64,000 nt of DNA from Desulfarculales bacterium UBA696 (GCA_002298995.1 DBMO01000077.1:19917-83916), one strand, 5' to 3'; numbered from the stretch's first letter, positions 36,799 to 45,615 are shown. A program made the numbers and translations. The notes: generated by a model not told the origin, from the sequence alone.

Positions 36799-37437
36799 TT
36801 ACTTTTTTGCAAACCCCACCGACTGAGCAAGGATAATTTTCTGCTCGGGCCTTAATTTCAATTCTTTAGCCAAAGCATCCCTGTCTATCGATGCCCGAAC
36901 CACTGTCGCAAGCCCCTCCGATGCGCAATAGAGGTAAACATTCTGGGAGATGAAACCGGTATCGGCTCCAACCAGGGTGTTCTGGTCGGTGCCTCCGCCG
37001 TTTACCTTGGCAAAATCGGCCACATAGATGAGGTTTATCGCCGCATCCCTGACATATGGCTGTGTGCCCGCAAGCTCCCTCAAATCTTTGGATTGGACCG
37101 GTTTGAGGGCGTTTTCTTTTGCATCCCATAGGAAAAGGCCGTCGGGGGCCGCGACGTATATGTCTATCTCCTGCCAGTTTTTGGCCGAAGGCGCCGTCCT
37201 TCTTCCGTCCGGACGATTCATCCCGAATGCAGCCCACAGAAGGTTGGAAAGAGTTTGCGCGGGGAGCTTTTGATCGCTGAATGTGCGGCTTGACGCCCTC
37301 TCTTTGAGCGCCTGCATGAGGGGCTTTCCCCCATCAGTCTGCGGGTTCGGCAGCTTGACGGAATCGGCCGCCATGCTTGAGGCGGTGAAGACAAGAACGA
37401 GAATAATAGAGGCAAAAGCAGTAGCTTTCTGTTTCAT
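36799..37437 (-). CDS. Secreted nitroreductase-family (SagB-type) protein
   Basis: 212 residues from ATG 37437, preceded by GAGGAGG at six bases; the frame is open 13 codons further. A signal peptide (MKQKATAFASIILVLVFTAS) precedes a nitroreductase-like FMN fold: QALKERASSRTFSDQKLP near the N-terminus, LLWAAFGMNRPDGRRTAPSA, and a C-terminal SVGFAKK. SagB-type nitroreductases bind FMN and oxidise or reduce diverse compounds. The export signal is unusual for an FMN enzyme but recurs in related bacterial proteins. Substrate unknown. Confidence 0.88.
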   Translation of the reverse strand: MKQKATAFASIILVLVFTASSMAADSVKLPNPQTDGGKPLMQALKERASSRTFSDQKLPAQTLSNLLWAAFGMNRPDGRRTAPSAKNWQEIDIYVAAPDGLFLWDAKENALKPVQSKDLRELAGTQPYVRDAAINLIYVADFAKVNGGGTDQNTLVGADTGFISQNVYLYCASEGLATVVRASIDRDALAKELKLRPEQKIILAQSVGFAKK

Positions 37438-37540
37438 TGCGACCTCCTCGCTTGCAGGATTGTTAGGCAAAGGCAAAAGAGCGGAGGAATGACTCCCCCG
37501 CCCTCCATGTTTCTGACTTTGCCCTTGAAAGTAATCAGTG

Positions 37541-39868
37541 CTAGAGCCCCTTGCTTTGGATTCCGTCGATATAGCCGATCATCCCGGTGGTGATTTCCGC
37601 GGCGTTGGCTTCATCGGTATCGATATGCATGGCTAGTTTGAAATTGGGATGGACGCGAACCAAAACGCCTCCGAAGACCAGTTCCCTCTCGCCTTTGACA
37701 TTTACCTTAACCTGGCTTTTATCCCGCAAACCATAGCGCAGCGCCTCTTCCGGCGACATGTGAATGTGGCGAAGAGCGCAAATCACACCCTGCTCCAGGA
37801 CCACCTGCCCGTTCGGCCCTTCCAGGGTTACGCCGGGGCTGCCGTCGAGGTCGCCCGACTGGCGAACGGGTGGATGAATGCCGAGAATGAACTGCTCGGT
37901 CATTGAAATCTCGACCTGACTTTCGGGCCGCGTCGGCCCAAGCACCCGAACTCGCTCGACCCGCCCTTTGGGGCCGATCAGGTTGACTTTTTCCTTGCAT
38001 GCAAACTGCCCCGGCTGCGACAGATCGGATTCGGGGGTTAGCTGATGTCCCGGGCCGAAAAGCGCTTCAACGTGAGCCTGGGAAAGGTGCACATGGTGCG
38101 CCGAGACCTCGATCGGAACAGGGGCCTTTTCCTGGCGGCGAATTACCCTGGTGATCTGGTTACGGCCAAGCGCCCTCAGTGTCTCCCTGGCGATCATCAG
38201 TTCCTCGTCGGTGGGGACGACCAGGACGCGCACCGCGGCATCGTCGGTCGAGATTTCGCATACCCTCTCGAAGCCGCGGGCAGTCTGGTTTCGTTCCTCC
38301 GAAACCTTTATCCCCATATATCCAAGCCCCTGGCACGCCAGACCGCGCACTCCGGCGCTCCCCTGCCCGATTCCTCCCGTGAAAATCAGGGTATCGAGTT
38401 CTCCCATCGCCGCCATATAGGCCCCGATGTATTTGCGCACCTTGTAGCAGAAGGTCTTGAACGCAAGGAGCGCCCGGTGGTCTCCCGCCTCGGCTGCCCC
38501 TTCGATCTCCCGCATGTCGTTCGATATGCCGGAAAGCCCTTTCAACCCGCTCTGATCGTTTAGGATATGGCTGAATTCCTCGGGGCCGAGACTTTTCTTT
38601 CGCATCAGGTGCACCATGACGCCGGGATCGAGATCGCCGCACCGGCTGCCCATAATCAGGCCTTCAACAGGGGTGAGGCCCATGGAGGTATCCACCGAGC
38701 GTCCGTGATCGATGGCGCATACGGATGCGCCGTTTCCGAGATGGCAGGAGATTATGCTCATTTCATTGAAAGGCCGCTTCAAAAATTCCGCCGCCCGAAG
38801 GCCCACATAGCCGTGCGACATGCCGTGGAAGCCGTAGCGCCTGATTCCATCCTGCTCGTAGTAGTCGTAGGGCAGGCCGTAGAGATACGCGTAAGGCGGC
38901 ATGGTCTGGTGGAACGAGGTGTCGAAGACCGCGACGTGCGGCACATCGGGGAGAAATTTCATAGCCTCCTTGATGCCGGCAATATTTATGGGATTATGGA
39001 GCGGCGCAAGGGGTATCAGCCCCTCGAGATCGCCCAGGGCCTTCTCATTTACGACTTCGGCGCAGTGGAACAGCTCGCCTCCATGCACAACCCTGTGGCC
39101 GACCGCGGTTATCTCGTCGGCCGAGCCGATACATCCCACCTTATCGGACAGCAAAGCATCTATCACGGCCCTCAATGCCTGGCTGTGATCGCCCTGAGGA
39201 AGATCGAATGCGAGTTCCCCCGTTTTGCACTGAAGCTTGTTTTTGGTCCCAGCCGAACCGATCCTGTCAACGCCTCCCCGAACGTTGTTATCCGGGGCCT
39301 CGGTATCGAAGAAGCTATACTTGAGCGATGATGAGCCGCAGTTAACCACCAGGATTTTGGCCGGTTGCGCGCTCTTGAGCTTGAAGCCGTAGGGGTCGTC
39401 GCTGCCGCGAAAAGCCGAAGCCGCCAGCGCGCGCGCCGCTTCACTCGAAGCCGCGCTTTTGAGCCGGTCGGTTATCGTCTTCGAGAGCAGCTTTACAGCC
39501 GGAGGGTATGTTATAAGCTCGCTCAGGAAAAAATTCTGCGGGATTTGCAGCACCTTGCAGCAACTTATCCCGATAACGTCCGCGGACGTTTTCTCGCCTG
39601 TCATCATGGCGATCTCGCCAAAGACGTCCCCCTTGCGCAAAACACCGACCTCAAGCCTGTCCCCGGAATCATCGGTGCGGGACGCCGCAGCCTCGCCATC
39701 GATGAGAACATTGAGGAAATGTCCCTCTTCCCCAAATTTTATAATTGCCTCGTTGGCCTCGAACGTCGAAACCCGAGACCCCGCGACCAGCCCCTTGAGG
39801 CGGTCCGGAGGGAAGTCCCTGAACAACTCCACATTCGTCTTCAAAAATTCGAGAATATCCGAGGGCAT
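37541..39868 (-). CDS. Fusion: cyclic-nucleotide-binding-like domain, acetate kinase, PduL phosphotransacetylase
   Basis: 775 residues in three parts. Residues 1-140: a cNMP-binding-like fold with FGEIAMM (83-89), but the phosphate-binding Arg is replaced by Thr94 (GEKTSADV). Residues 170-575: acetate kinase starting KILVVNCGSSSLKYSFFD, with Arg259 (GHRVVHGG), His291 (PLHNP), Asp316 (FDTSFH), His348 (YGFHG), Arg409 (RCGDLDPG) and the TDEEL pair Glu555-Glu556. Residues 583-770: PduL, with HVH (592, 594), GPTR (Arg647), QVE (Glu653), HIH (701, 703) and MHIDTDEAN (His748). One chain can thus turn acetyl-CoA into acetyl-phosphate and then acetate plus ATP, or the reverse. The known parts are usually separate proteins of about 400 and 210 residues. 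The N-terminal domain implies regulation by a small ligand. Confidence 0.93.
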   Translation of the reverse strand: MPSDILEFLKTNVELFRDFPPDRLKGLVAGSRVSTFEANEAIIKFGEEGHFLNVLIDGEAAASRTDDSGDRLEVGVLRKGDVFGEIAMMTGEKTSADVIGISCCKVLQIPQNFFLSELITYPPAVKLLSKTITDRLKSAASSEAARALAASAFRGSDDPYGFKLKSAQPAKILVVNCGSSSLKYSFFDTEAPDNNVRGGVDRIGSAGTKNKLQCKTGELAFDLPQGDHSQALRAVIDALLSDKVGCIGSADEITAVGHRVVHGGELFHCAEVVNEKALGDLEGLIPLAPLHNPINIAGIKEAMKFLPDVPHVAVFDTSFHQTMPPYAYLYGLPYDYYEQDGIRRYGFHGMSHGYVGLRAAEFLKRPFNEMSIISCHLGNGASVCAIDHGRSVDTSMGLTPVEGLIMGSRCGDLDPGVMVHLMRKKSLGPEEFSHILNDQSGLKGLSGISNDMREIEGAAEAGDHRALLAFKTFCYKVRKYIGAYMAAMGELDTLIFTGGIGQGSAGVRGLACQGLGYMGIKVSEERNQTARGFERVCEISTDDAAVRVLVVPTDEELMIARETLRALGRNQITRVIRRQEKAPVPIEVSAHHVHLSQAHVEALFGPGHQLTPESDLSQPGQFACKEKVNLIGPKGRVERVRVLGPTRPESQVEISMTEQFILGIHPPVRQSGDLDGSPGVTLEGPNGQVVLEQGVICALRHIHMSPEEALRYGLRDKSQVKVNVKGERELVFGGVLVRVHPNFKLAMHIDTDEANAAEITTGMIGYIDGIQSKGL

Positions 39869-40345
39869 TTTTCAATTCCTCCAAAGAGAATTGGGTTGAG
39901 GTCCCTCGCGGCGAGCATAGAACCGGATCTTATTGGAGCCTCACTCAAACTGGGCAAAGTTAAAACCGGGTAAAAGTATATTGCCTGAATCGGCTATGTT
40001 ATGCCTGAATCGGCCGAACCGAACGTCTAATTAAGAAGTTTTACCGCAACTTTCCACAACCGAACTGAAATAAAGGCAGGCACATTTGCGATGGCAGCAA
40101 CCGGTCTCGATGACACCCGAAGCCTAAACCGTAAGACTCACCCCGGAAGCCCTGCCGCCGAACATGATACCGCTACGGTGCAGATTTCCCTGCTCGCAGC
40201 TTATCCGCCACTTCACCACATTCTTGCAAAATGTAAAGGGGAAATTTGGTTCTCACACAGTATAAAAGGGGGAGGCTGGAGCCCGCACAAGGGAAAGGGG
40301 TATGGTGTCGTCCTATGTCTAATATCCCTCGGGATTTGGATGGGT
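39869..40345. other. Intergenic region, nothing recognised
   Basis: About 480 bases between the start of the fusion gene and the transposase remnant. No family-like reading is seen in either strand. Short repeats of TATGCCTGAATCGGC near 39980-40010 form a 20-base direct repeat (CTGAATCGGCTATGTTATGC then CTGAATCGGCC). Confidence 0.4.
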
Positions 40346-40388
40346 GGGTGGCCCGGATTCATATCCGGGCGCGAAGCGCAAGAAGCTC
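40346..40388 (+). repeat. Left 43-bp inverted REP arm
   Basis: Begins GGGTGGCCCGGATTCATATC and ends GCAAGAAGCTC. Exact reverse complement of 40914-40956. The transposase stop codon lies inside its inner edge. Confidence 0.88.
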
Positions 40389-40891
40389 ACGATATAGCTG
40401 TAACTTCAACTCCAACCGACCGTTTCAGGAGATACCACCTTGCCGAACCGTGCTTCCATTCATCGGCTCGCGCAACCAGGCCCTTCTTCACGGGATTGCC
40501 GTGCATGTACTCAAGTTTCTCCCTTGCTTTATCGTCGGAAAATACATTGAAATCGTAGTACCCTGCCTGCCAGATTGGCTCTTCCGGGTTAAATGTGGCC
40601 GCATACCCGGAAAGATGTTCAATCAGAAACTTCTTCAGCCGGATCGATGACCTCCTCTTCCAATGTTGGATGAACCGGCTCAGCATATCGGGTCCTCCGA
40701 AATGCAGGAGAGCATGGACGTGATCGGGCATTATGACATGCTGCGTCAATCTTTCGCAGTTCATCGGCAAGAAAGTGAATGACTATGCCCTTTGCCCGGT
40801 CGTCATTAAGGAGGCTTCGCCGTTTGTAACAGGAAAAGGTTACGAAATGGGCATGACCCGCATTGTCAACGATCTTTCGCTCAGTCGCCAT
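40387..40891 (-). pseudogene. REP-associated tyrosine transposase (RAYT, Y1 family), frameshifted
   Basis: The first part reads from ATG 40891: MATERKIVDNAGHAHFVTFS then CYKRRSLLND and FLADELRKIDAA, as RAYT proteins start. Near 40745-40760 the family reading jumps to another frame: HVIMPDHVHALLHFGGPDML (the HUH histidines) through EYMHGNPVKKGLV (the region with the catalytic Tyr). A few residues expected between the two parts are missing, so a small deletion probably caused the shift. Y1 transposases nick single-stranded DNA and form a phosphotyrosine link. This copy is probably inactive, although both motifs are still well kept, which suggests recent decay. Confidence 0.82.
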
Positions 40892-40913
40892 CCGATTTTC
40901 CGACACCTCCGCC

Positions 40914-40956
40914 GAGCTTCTTGCGCTTCGCGCCCGGATATGAATCCGGGCCACCC
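40914..40956 (-). repeat. Right 43-bp inverted REP arm
   Basis: Exact reverse complement of the left arm at 40346-40388. Lies just upstream of the transposase start. Confidence 0.88.
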
Positions 40957-40968
40957 GCCAAACTGCCT

Positions 40969-41784
40969 TTAATTAGATTCTGAGCATACTGCGGTATAGA
41001 GTACTTCACCCACTGCATATCCAGGTGGAATAGCTTCCCATTTTTCCGGAAAATCAAAAGCATTTATTAAAGTTTCATCTTTTCTGTATGTATAGTTTGC
41101 CAGTGGAGTATATCTGTTACTGGAGCAGTCTATCTTGTATAAAAACAAGTCGTAAGCATAATATTCGGCGTCGTCTCTATGGCTTCCTCGCTTATGTAAC
41201 TCATGCGTTTTGGTCTCGGCATTTACATACTCGGTCTTTGTCCACACTTTCACGACAGTTTTCGAAACGTAGCTGAGAGTTGCCTGATTATAATAGGTAT
41301 TAGTATTTTCGGAATGATAAAAGTGTTTCCAAGGGTCTGAATACTTCACACGGTCGTTTAGAAGTCTGCTGTATTTTTGCTCAAACTGTTTCTTGAAGAA
41401 CTCAAAATATTCTGGCCCTAGAAATTTTTTGGCATGCTCCAATCTGTTCTCACCGTTGTCCCAGTCCCCATCCATAGCTGCTATCGTGTGTATCATAATG
41501 CCTACAGATGAACTCAAACCCTTTTCATCGTGATTTTTGATCGAATTCTCAATTATTCCATCAACCTCTTTGACATAATATTCCGATGGGAAGCGGATCA
41601 TGACGCCGTTGCTCTTGGCAACTTCAATGAAACCTTTCACGATCTGCAGCTTGAACTTGGTATCTTTCTTCATCCACTCCGAAGCGGGAAATTTCGACTG
41701 AGCCTGCACAGCTGCACAACTATTAAGGCCGATGCCAAATGTCAGCAGGAGCACAATTGCAGCCTTTTGAGGACATGCTATCAT
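40969..41784 (-). CDS. Exported protein with surface-adhesin E-like C-terminal domain
   Basis: 271 residues. A signal peptide with a lipobox-like LNSC (Cys about 23) suggests a lipoprotein, though Asn at -2 is not ideal. The middle is alpha-helical and charged. The C-terminal 110 residues (SYVSKTVVKVWTKTEYVNAE, then YAYDLFLYKIDCSSNRY, then IPPGYAVGEVLYTAVC) resemble the surface-adhesin protein E domain, with two cysteines that could pair. Base composition is clearly more AT-rich than the neighbours, and it adjoins the RAYT unit, so it may be acquired DNA. Function unknown. Confidence 0.75.
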   Translation of the reverse strand: MIACPQKAAIVLLLTFGIGLNSCAAVQAQSKFPASEWMKKDTKFKLQIVKGFIEVAKSNGVMIRFPSEYYVKEVDGIIENSIKNHDEKGLSSSVGIMIHTIAAMDGDWDNGENRLEHAKKFLGPEYFEFFKKQFEQKYSRLLNDRVKYSDPWKHFYHSENTNTYYNQATLSYVSKTVVKVWTKTEYVNAETKTHELHKRGSHRDDAEYYAYDLFLYKIDCSSNRYTPLANYTYRKDETLINAFDFPEKWEAIPPGYAVGEVLYTAVCSESN

Positions 41785-42020
41785 GGTTCATCCAATAATG
41801 GTGACTTAACCAAGGGTGGGCGCAGTTCTTTTGTGTCCACCTACATTGATTCGCTATTTTATTTGTTTGGACGATACTTTTGGAATAGCGTGCTGTCAAT
41901 CAATTTAATATCGATCGGCGGATCAAAGCTGAATGAAATCGAGATCATAAGCTGCAAACCAATGTTCGGTAAATTTTTGAAGTGAATTGATGTATCTGGT
42001 GTTAGAAATGAGTGCCTACG
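41785..42020. other. AT-rich intergenic region
   Basis: About 235 bases, AT-rich like the preceding gene, with no recognisable gene or terminator. Confidence 0.4.
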
Positions 42021-43298
42021 CTAAACATTGAGCATAAGCGGCAGGCTATCCGCCACGAGAAAACCTTTTCGGGTGGGAAGAATCCTTCCGTTGCTTATTT
42101 TTACCAGACCGGTTCTCTGCAATTCTGCGAAAGCATTGCCCACTCGCAAACCGCCTCCGAGTTCATTAAGATCAACACCGGCGCTTGTTCTCAGGCCGAG
42201 GTAGAGGGATTCCAGGTCTAGCTGTTCTTCGGTGAGGATTTCGGAGGACTCTATCGGCGGCTTTCCTTCCGCGAGGAGCCGGCAGTATTTTCTAACTGAT
42301 TTTAAGTTCCACCACCTGCTGCCCGAGTGGAAGGAATGGGCGGAGGGGCCGAGGCCGAGGTAGGGGGTGTGGGTCCAGTATTTTTGGTTGTGGCGGGACT
42401 TGAGATCAAAGCTTCGAGCGAAATTGGAGATTTCGTAGTGGAGGTAGCCCTCTCTTTCAAGGTAGCGGGAGGTATAGATAAAATAAGCGCTTTCAAGCTT
42501 TTCGCCGATGGAGTTGACCTTGCCGGCTGCCTTCATTTTGCCCAGGGGGGTGCCCGGCTCGAAGGTCAGTTGGTAGCATGAAAGGTGTTCCGGCCTGAAT
42601 TCGAGGATCTGGTCCAGGGTCTTTTTCCATCCTGGGATGGTTTGTGTTTCAAGGCCGTAGATCAGATCCACCGACATATTGCTAAATCCGCTGAAGCGTA
42701 TCAGGTCGAGGGCGTCAAGCGCCTGCTTCGAGCTGTGGGTTCTTCCCAGGTATTTCAGGTCGGCATCGGAAAGTGACTGGATGCCAAGGCTTATGCGGTT
42801 TATGCCAAGGTCCCGAATGGTTTTGAGCTTGCCGGCGGAAAGACCGTCGGGATTGGCTTCGATTGTGATCTCCGCATCGGGCAGAAATGTAAAATGCTTG
42901 TGGGCAGAGTCCATCAGCGCGGCAAGGTCCCGCTCAGCCAGGACCGTGGGCGTGCCGCCTCCGAGGTAGAGCGAGTCGAAGTTATCAAAATTGAAGCTAT
43001 CGAAATTACGTAATATTTCTGCGTTTTCCCCGGATTTTTCCCCGTGCTTTTCTGCGTATCCTTCTACTTTTACCCCTGATTTTGCTCCGCTTCCTCCGGA
43101 TCTTTCTTCGTTTTCCCCGTACAGGCGCATTTCCCTTTGCACGGCTTCAAGCCAAGCGGGAATAGTGGCGGAGGATGCGACGGAATAAAAGTCGCAGTAG
43201 AGGCACTTCGATCGGCAAAACGGGACGTGAATGTAGAGTCCGGGAGGGTTCGGGTTATGCGAAGTTGCGTTCAAGGTGTTTTCCATGTGGCAGACCAT
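42021..43298 (-). CDS. hemW: HemW-like radical SAM heme chaperone
   Basis: 425 residues. The radical SAM motif CRSKCLYC is followed by YLGGGTPTVL and EANPDGLSAGKL; the C-terminal HemN-type domain follows. HemW binds heme and was long annotated as coproporphyrinogen III oxidase. GGAAG precedes the ATG at 43298. Between the cluster motif and GGGTPT there is an insertion of about 45 residues (about 55-100) rich in Glu, Gly, Lys and Ser, ending in FDSFNFDNFDS, which is not usual for the family and looks like low-complexity expansion. Confidence 0.9.
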   Translation of the reverse strand: MVCHMENTLNATSHNPNPPGLYIHVPFCRSKCLYCDFYSVASSATIPAWLEAVQREMRLYGENEERSGGSGAKSGVKVEGYAEKHGEKSGENAEILRNFDSFNFDNFDSLYLGGGTPTVLAERDLAALMDSAHKHFTFLPDAEITIEANPDGLSAGKLKTIRDLGINRISLGIQSLSDADLKYLGRTHSSKQALDALDLIRFSGFSNMSVDLIYGLETQTIPGWKKTLDQILEFRPEHLSCYQLTFEPGTPLGKMKAAGKVNSIGEKLESAYFIYTSRYLEREGYLHYEISNFARSFDLKSRHNQKYWTHTPYLGLGPSAHSFHSGSRWWNLKSVRKYCRLLAEGKPPIESSEILTEEQLDLESLYLGLRTSAGVDLNELGGGLRVGNAFAELQRTGLVKISNGRILPTRKGFLVADSLPLMLNV

Positions 43299-43314
43299 GT
43301 GGGACTTCCAACTA

Positions 43315-43422
43315 CGTCATTCCCGCAGCGTTTTTGGGCGGGAATTCAGTGTCTTTTGTCTTTCAATGTTTCGGAGTATCAAAGCCGCTGGATTCCCGCC
43401 CAGAAACGCTGCGGGAATGACG
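43315..43422. mobile_element. MITE-like element with 30-bp inverted ends
   Basis: 108 bp. The ends CGTCATTCCCGCAGCGTTT and AAACGCTGCGGGAATGACG are exact reverse complements; the match continues inward (GGGCGGGAAT against ATTCCCGCCC) with one mismatch. No coding content. A diverged half-copy (CCCGCCCAGAAGCGCCGCGG, then GAATAACGG) is at 61483-61509. Confidence 0.75.
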
Positions 43423-43466
43423 ATCTTTGATACCGGCCTGGAAGGTGATCCATGCACCTGATCTTG

Positions 43467-43492
43467 CGGCAGGCTGGAAAGCCTGCCCCACG
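43467..43492. repeat. Dispersed palindromic repeat (CAGGCT-AGCCTG family)
   Basis: GCAGGCTGGAAAGCCTGC followed by CCCACG, nearly the same as 7051-7080. Lies just after the lepA stop codon. Confidence 0.7.
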
Positions 43493-43517
43493 CATACGGA
43501 TAAACGCAACTTCAGGC

Positions 43518-45314
43518 CTATTCATCTCTTGCTTTTAGGACGGAAACGAAGGCGCTTTGCGGGATTTCGACGTTTCCTACCATTTTCATCCTCTTTTTGC
43601 CCTTCTTCTGCTTTTCGAGGAGTTTGCGCTTGCGGGTGATGTCTCCACCGTAGCATTTGGCGGTGACGTCTTTTCTGAAGGGCGAAATGGTTGAGCGGGA
43701 GATTATTTTTCCGCCGATTGCGCCCTGGATGGCGATTTTGAAGTTGTGTCTCGGGATTTCTTCTTTCAGGCGGTCGCAGACCTGCAGGCCCCATTCCCTT
43801 GCGCGGTCGCGGTGCACGATAATCGATAGGGCGTCGACCCTTTCTCCGTTTACCAGGATGTCCAGCTTCACCAGGTCGCTATCGCGGTATTCTATCAGTT
43901 CGTAGTCAAAGGAGCCGTACCCCTGCGTGATGGTCTTCAGCCTGTCGTAGAAATCGAAGACTACTTCGGCAAGAGGCATATCAAAGGTTATCTCGACCCG
44001 CGCGGTTGTCGGATAGGCGATCCTGGGATTTGATCCGCGGCGCTCCAGGCACAGCTTCATCACCGCCCCCATGTAGCGCTCGGGGATAATGATAGTCGCC
44101 TTTATGAAGGGCTCCGCCGAGCTTTTGATAAGAATGGGATCGGGATAATATTGGGGGTTTTCCACCGTGAGCCCCGTGCCGTCGTTTAGTGTAAACTGGT
44201 ATTGGACGCTTGGGGCCGTCATGATAATAGCCTGGTCGAACTCGCGCTCCAGACGTTCCTGGACGATTTCGAGGTGGAGAAGCCCAAGGAAGCCACAGCG
44301 AAAACCCTGGCCGAGCGCCGCCGAGGAGTCTTTCTGGTAGACCAGCGCGGCATCGTTTAGCTTGTACTTGTCGAGCGAATCCACAAGGGACGGGTACTCA
44401 TCGGAAGATATGGGATAGATAGATGAAAAGACCACCGGCTTTACATCTTTGAATCCGGGCAAGGGAGATTCAACGGGATTTGAATCCATGGTTATGGTGT
44501 CGCCGATCCTGACGTCGGCAACGGTTTTTATGCCCGCGATCAGGTAGCCGACGGAGCCGGCCGAAAGCTCCGGCTGAGGGTCCCTGAAGAGGCGGAAAAA
44601 GCCCACCTCCTCCACCTTGTGGACCGCCCCGTTGTACATGAGGCGTATGAGGTCTCCGGGCCGGACCTTACCGTCAAAGACGCGGCAGCTTACGATGGTG
44701 CCCCGGAACGGGTCGTAGTGTGCATCGAAGATGAGCGCCGCAAGAGGCTTTTCGGAATTTTCCTCCGGGGGCGGAATCCGGGCTACTATGGCCTCAAGAA
44801 CGTCTTCAATCCCCATCCCTTCCTTTGCGGAACACAGGACAACCTGGTCCGAATCCAGTCCAAGGTCGTGGTCTATCTGCTCCTTGGCCATTTCGATATC
44901 GGCCGATGGCAGGTCGATCTTGTTGATCACCGGGATAATGGTAAGGTCGTGCTCCATTGCCGCATAGAGATTGGCAATCGTCTGCGCCTGAACCCCCTGG
45001 GAGGCGTCCACGAGAAGCAGGACACCCTCGCACGAAGCAAGCGCGCGGGAAACTTCGTAGGAAAAATCCGCGTGGCCGGGAGTATCGATAAGGTTTAAAT
45101 CGAACACCTCACCTGATTTACTCTTATAGGAGAGCACCACGGTCTGGCTCTTGATGGTGATGCCTCTTTCCCGTTCGATATCCATGTTATCAAGGATCTG
45201 GTCGCGAAATTGGCGCTCATTCACCAGCCCGGCGTGCTGTATCAAACGGTCCGCCAGGGTGGATTTTCCGTGATCGATATGCGCAATAATGCTGAAATTT
45301 CGGATGTTCCGCAT
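43518..45314 (-). CDS. lepA: Elongation factor 4 (LepA)
   Basis: 598 residues. A ribosome-bound GTPase that affects elongation and 30S assembly. G1 AHIDHGKSTLADRLI, G3 [15 protein letters not shown] and G4 NKIDLPSA are present, followed by EF-G-like domains and the LepA-specific C-terminal domain (IGGKIISRSTISPFRKDVTA, then KCYGGDITRKRKLLEKQKKG). Normal length. No clear Shine-Dalgarno upstream of the ATG. Confidence 0.97.
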   Translation of the reverse strand: MRNIRNFSIIAHIDHGKSTLADRLIQHAGLVNERQFRDQILDNMDIERERGITIKSQTVVLSYKSKSGEVFDLNLIDTPGHADFSYEVSRALASCEGVLLLVDASQGVQAQTIANLYAAMEHDLTIIPVINKIDLPSADIEMAKEQIDHDLGLDSDQVVLCSAKEGMGIEDVLEAIVARIPPPEENSEKPLAALIFDAHYDPFRGTIVSCRVFDGKVRPGDLIRLMYNGAVHKVEEVGFFRLFRDPQPELSAGSVGYLIAGIKTVADVRIGDTITMDSNPVESPLPGFKDVKPVVFSSIYPISSDEYPSLVDSLDKYKLNDAALVYQKDSSAALGQGFRCGFLGLLHLEIVQERLEREFDQAIIMTAPSVQYQFTLNDGTGLTVENPQYYPDPILIKSSAEPFIKATIIIPERYMGAVMKLCLERRGSNPRIAYPTTARVEITFDMPLAEVVFDFYDRLKTITQGYGSFDYELIEYRDSDLVKLDILVNGERVDALSIIVHRDRAREWGLQVCDRLKEEIPRHNFKIAIQGAIGGKIISRSTISPFRKDVTAKCYGGDITRKRKLLEKQKKGKKRMKMVGNVEIPQSAFVSVLKARDE

Positions 45315-45615
45315 CTAATGATCTGTCCTCGCTTTGGATTTATTGGTCGGTGACTAAATAATTGCTTTTTGGAGGGATTTCAATAGCGGTGCTATGGAGA
45401 GGTCCAAAAAGATGTTTCAGCTTACAATAACACGCAAGGTGTTCGCATTTGCTCAACCATTGCCTTGTGGGTATTTGTGGAAAATCCAGTGAGCCGGTTT
45501 TAATTTACAATGAGGGCGCACGATGTCCGATCAGGATTTCAATTGTGTTATTCCTTTTTAAACCCGCGGGAGGATTGGTGCACTCAATCCATGTCTGTAG
45601 GAGAGCGGAAGCCCG
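45315..45615. other. Intergenic region between divergent lepA and the histidine kinase
   Basis: About 300 bases. No gene or clear promoter box is seen. Confidence 0.4.

Larger units (their letters stand above)
40346..40956. mobile_element. REP-flanked RAYT transposase unit
   Basis: A 611-bp unit bounded by perfect 43-bp inverted repeats (40346-40388 and 40914-40956). Each arm contains the shorter palindrome CCCGGATTCATATCCGGG. Between them lies a broken REP-associated tyrosine transposase. This is the layout of a RAYT gene flanked by inverted REP sequences (a REPtron-like unit). Confidence 0.8.

Noticed and set aside
38567..39331. 254-codon open frame on the plus strand
   Set aside because: Antisense to the acetate kinase part of the fusion gene; no domain recognised.
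40091..40558. 155-codon open frame on the plus strand
   Set aside because: Overlaps the left REP arm and the antisense strand of the transposase remnant; no family features.
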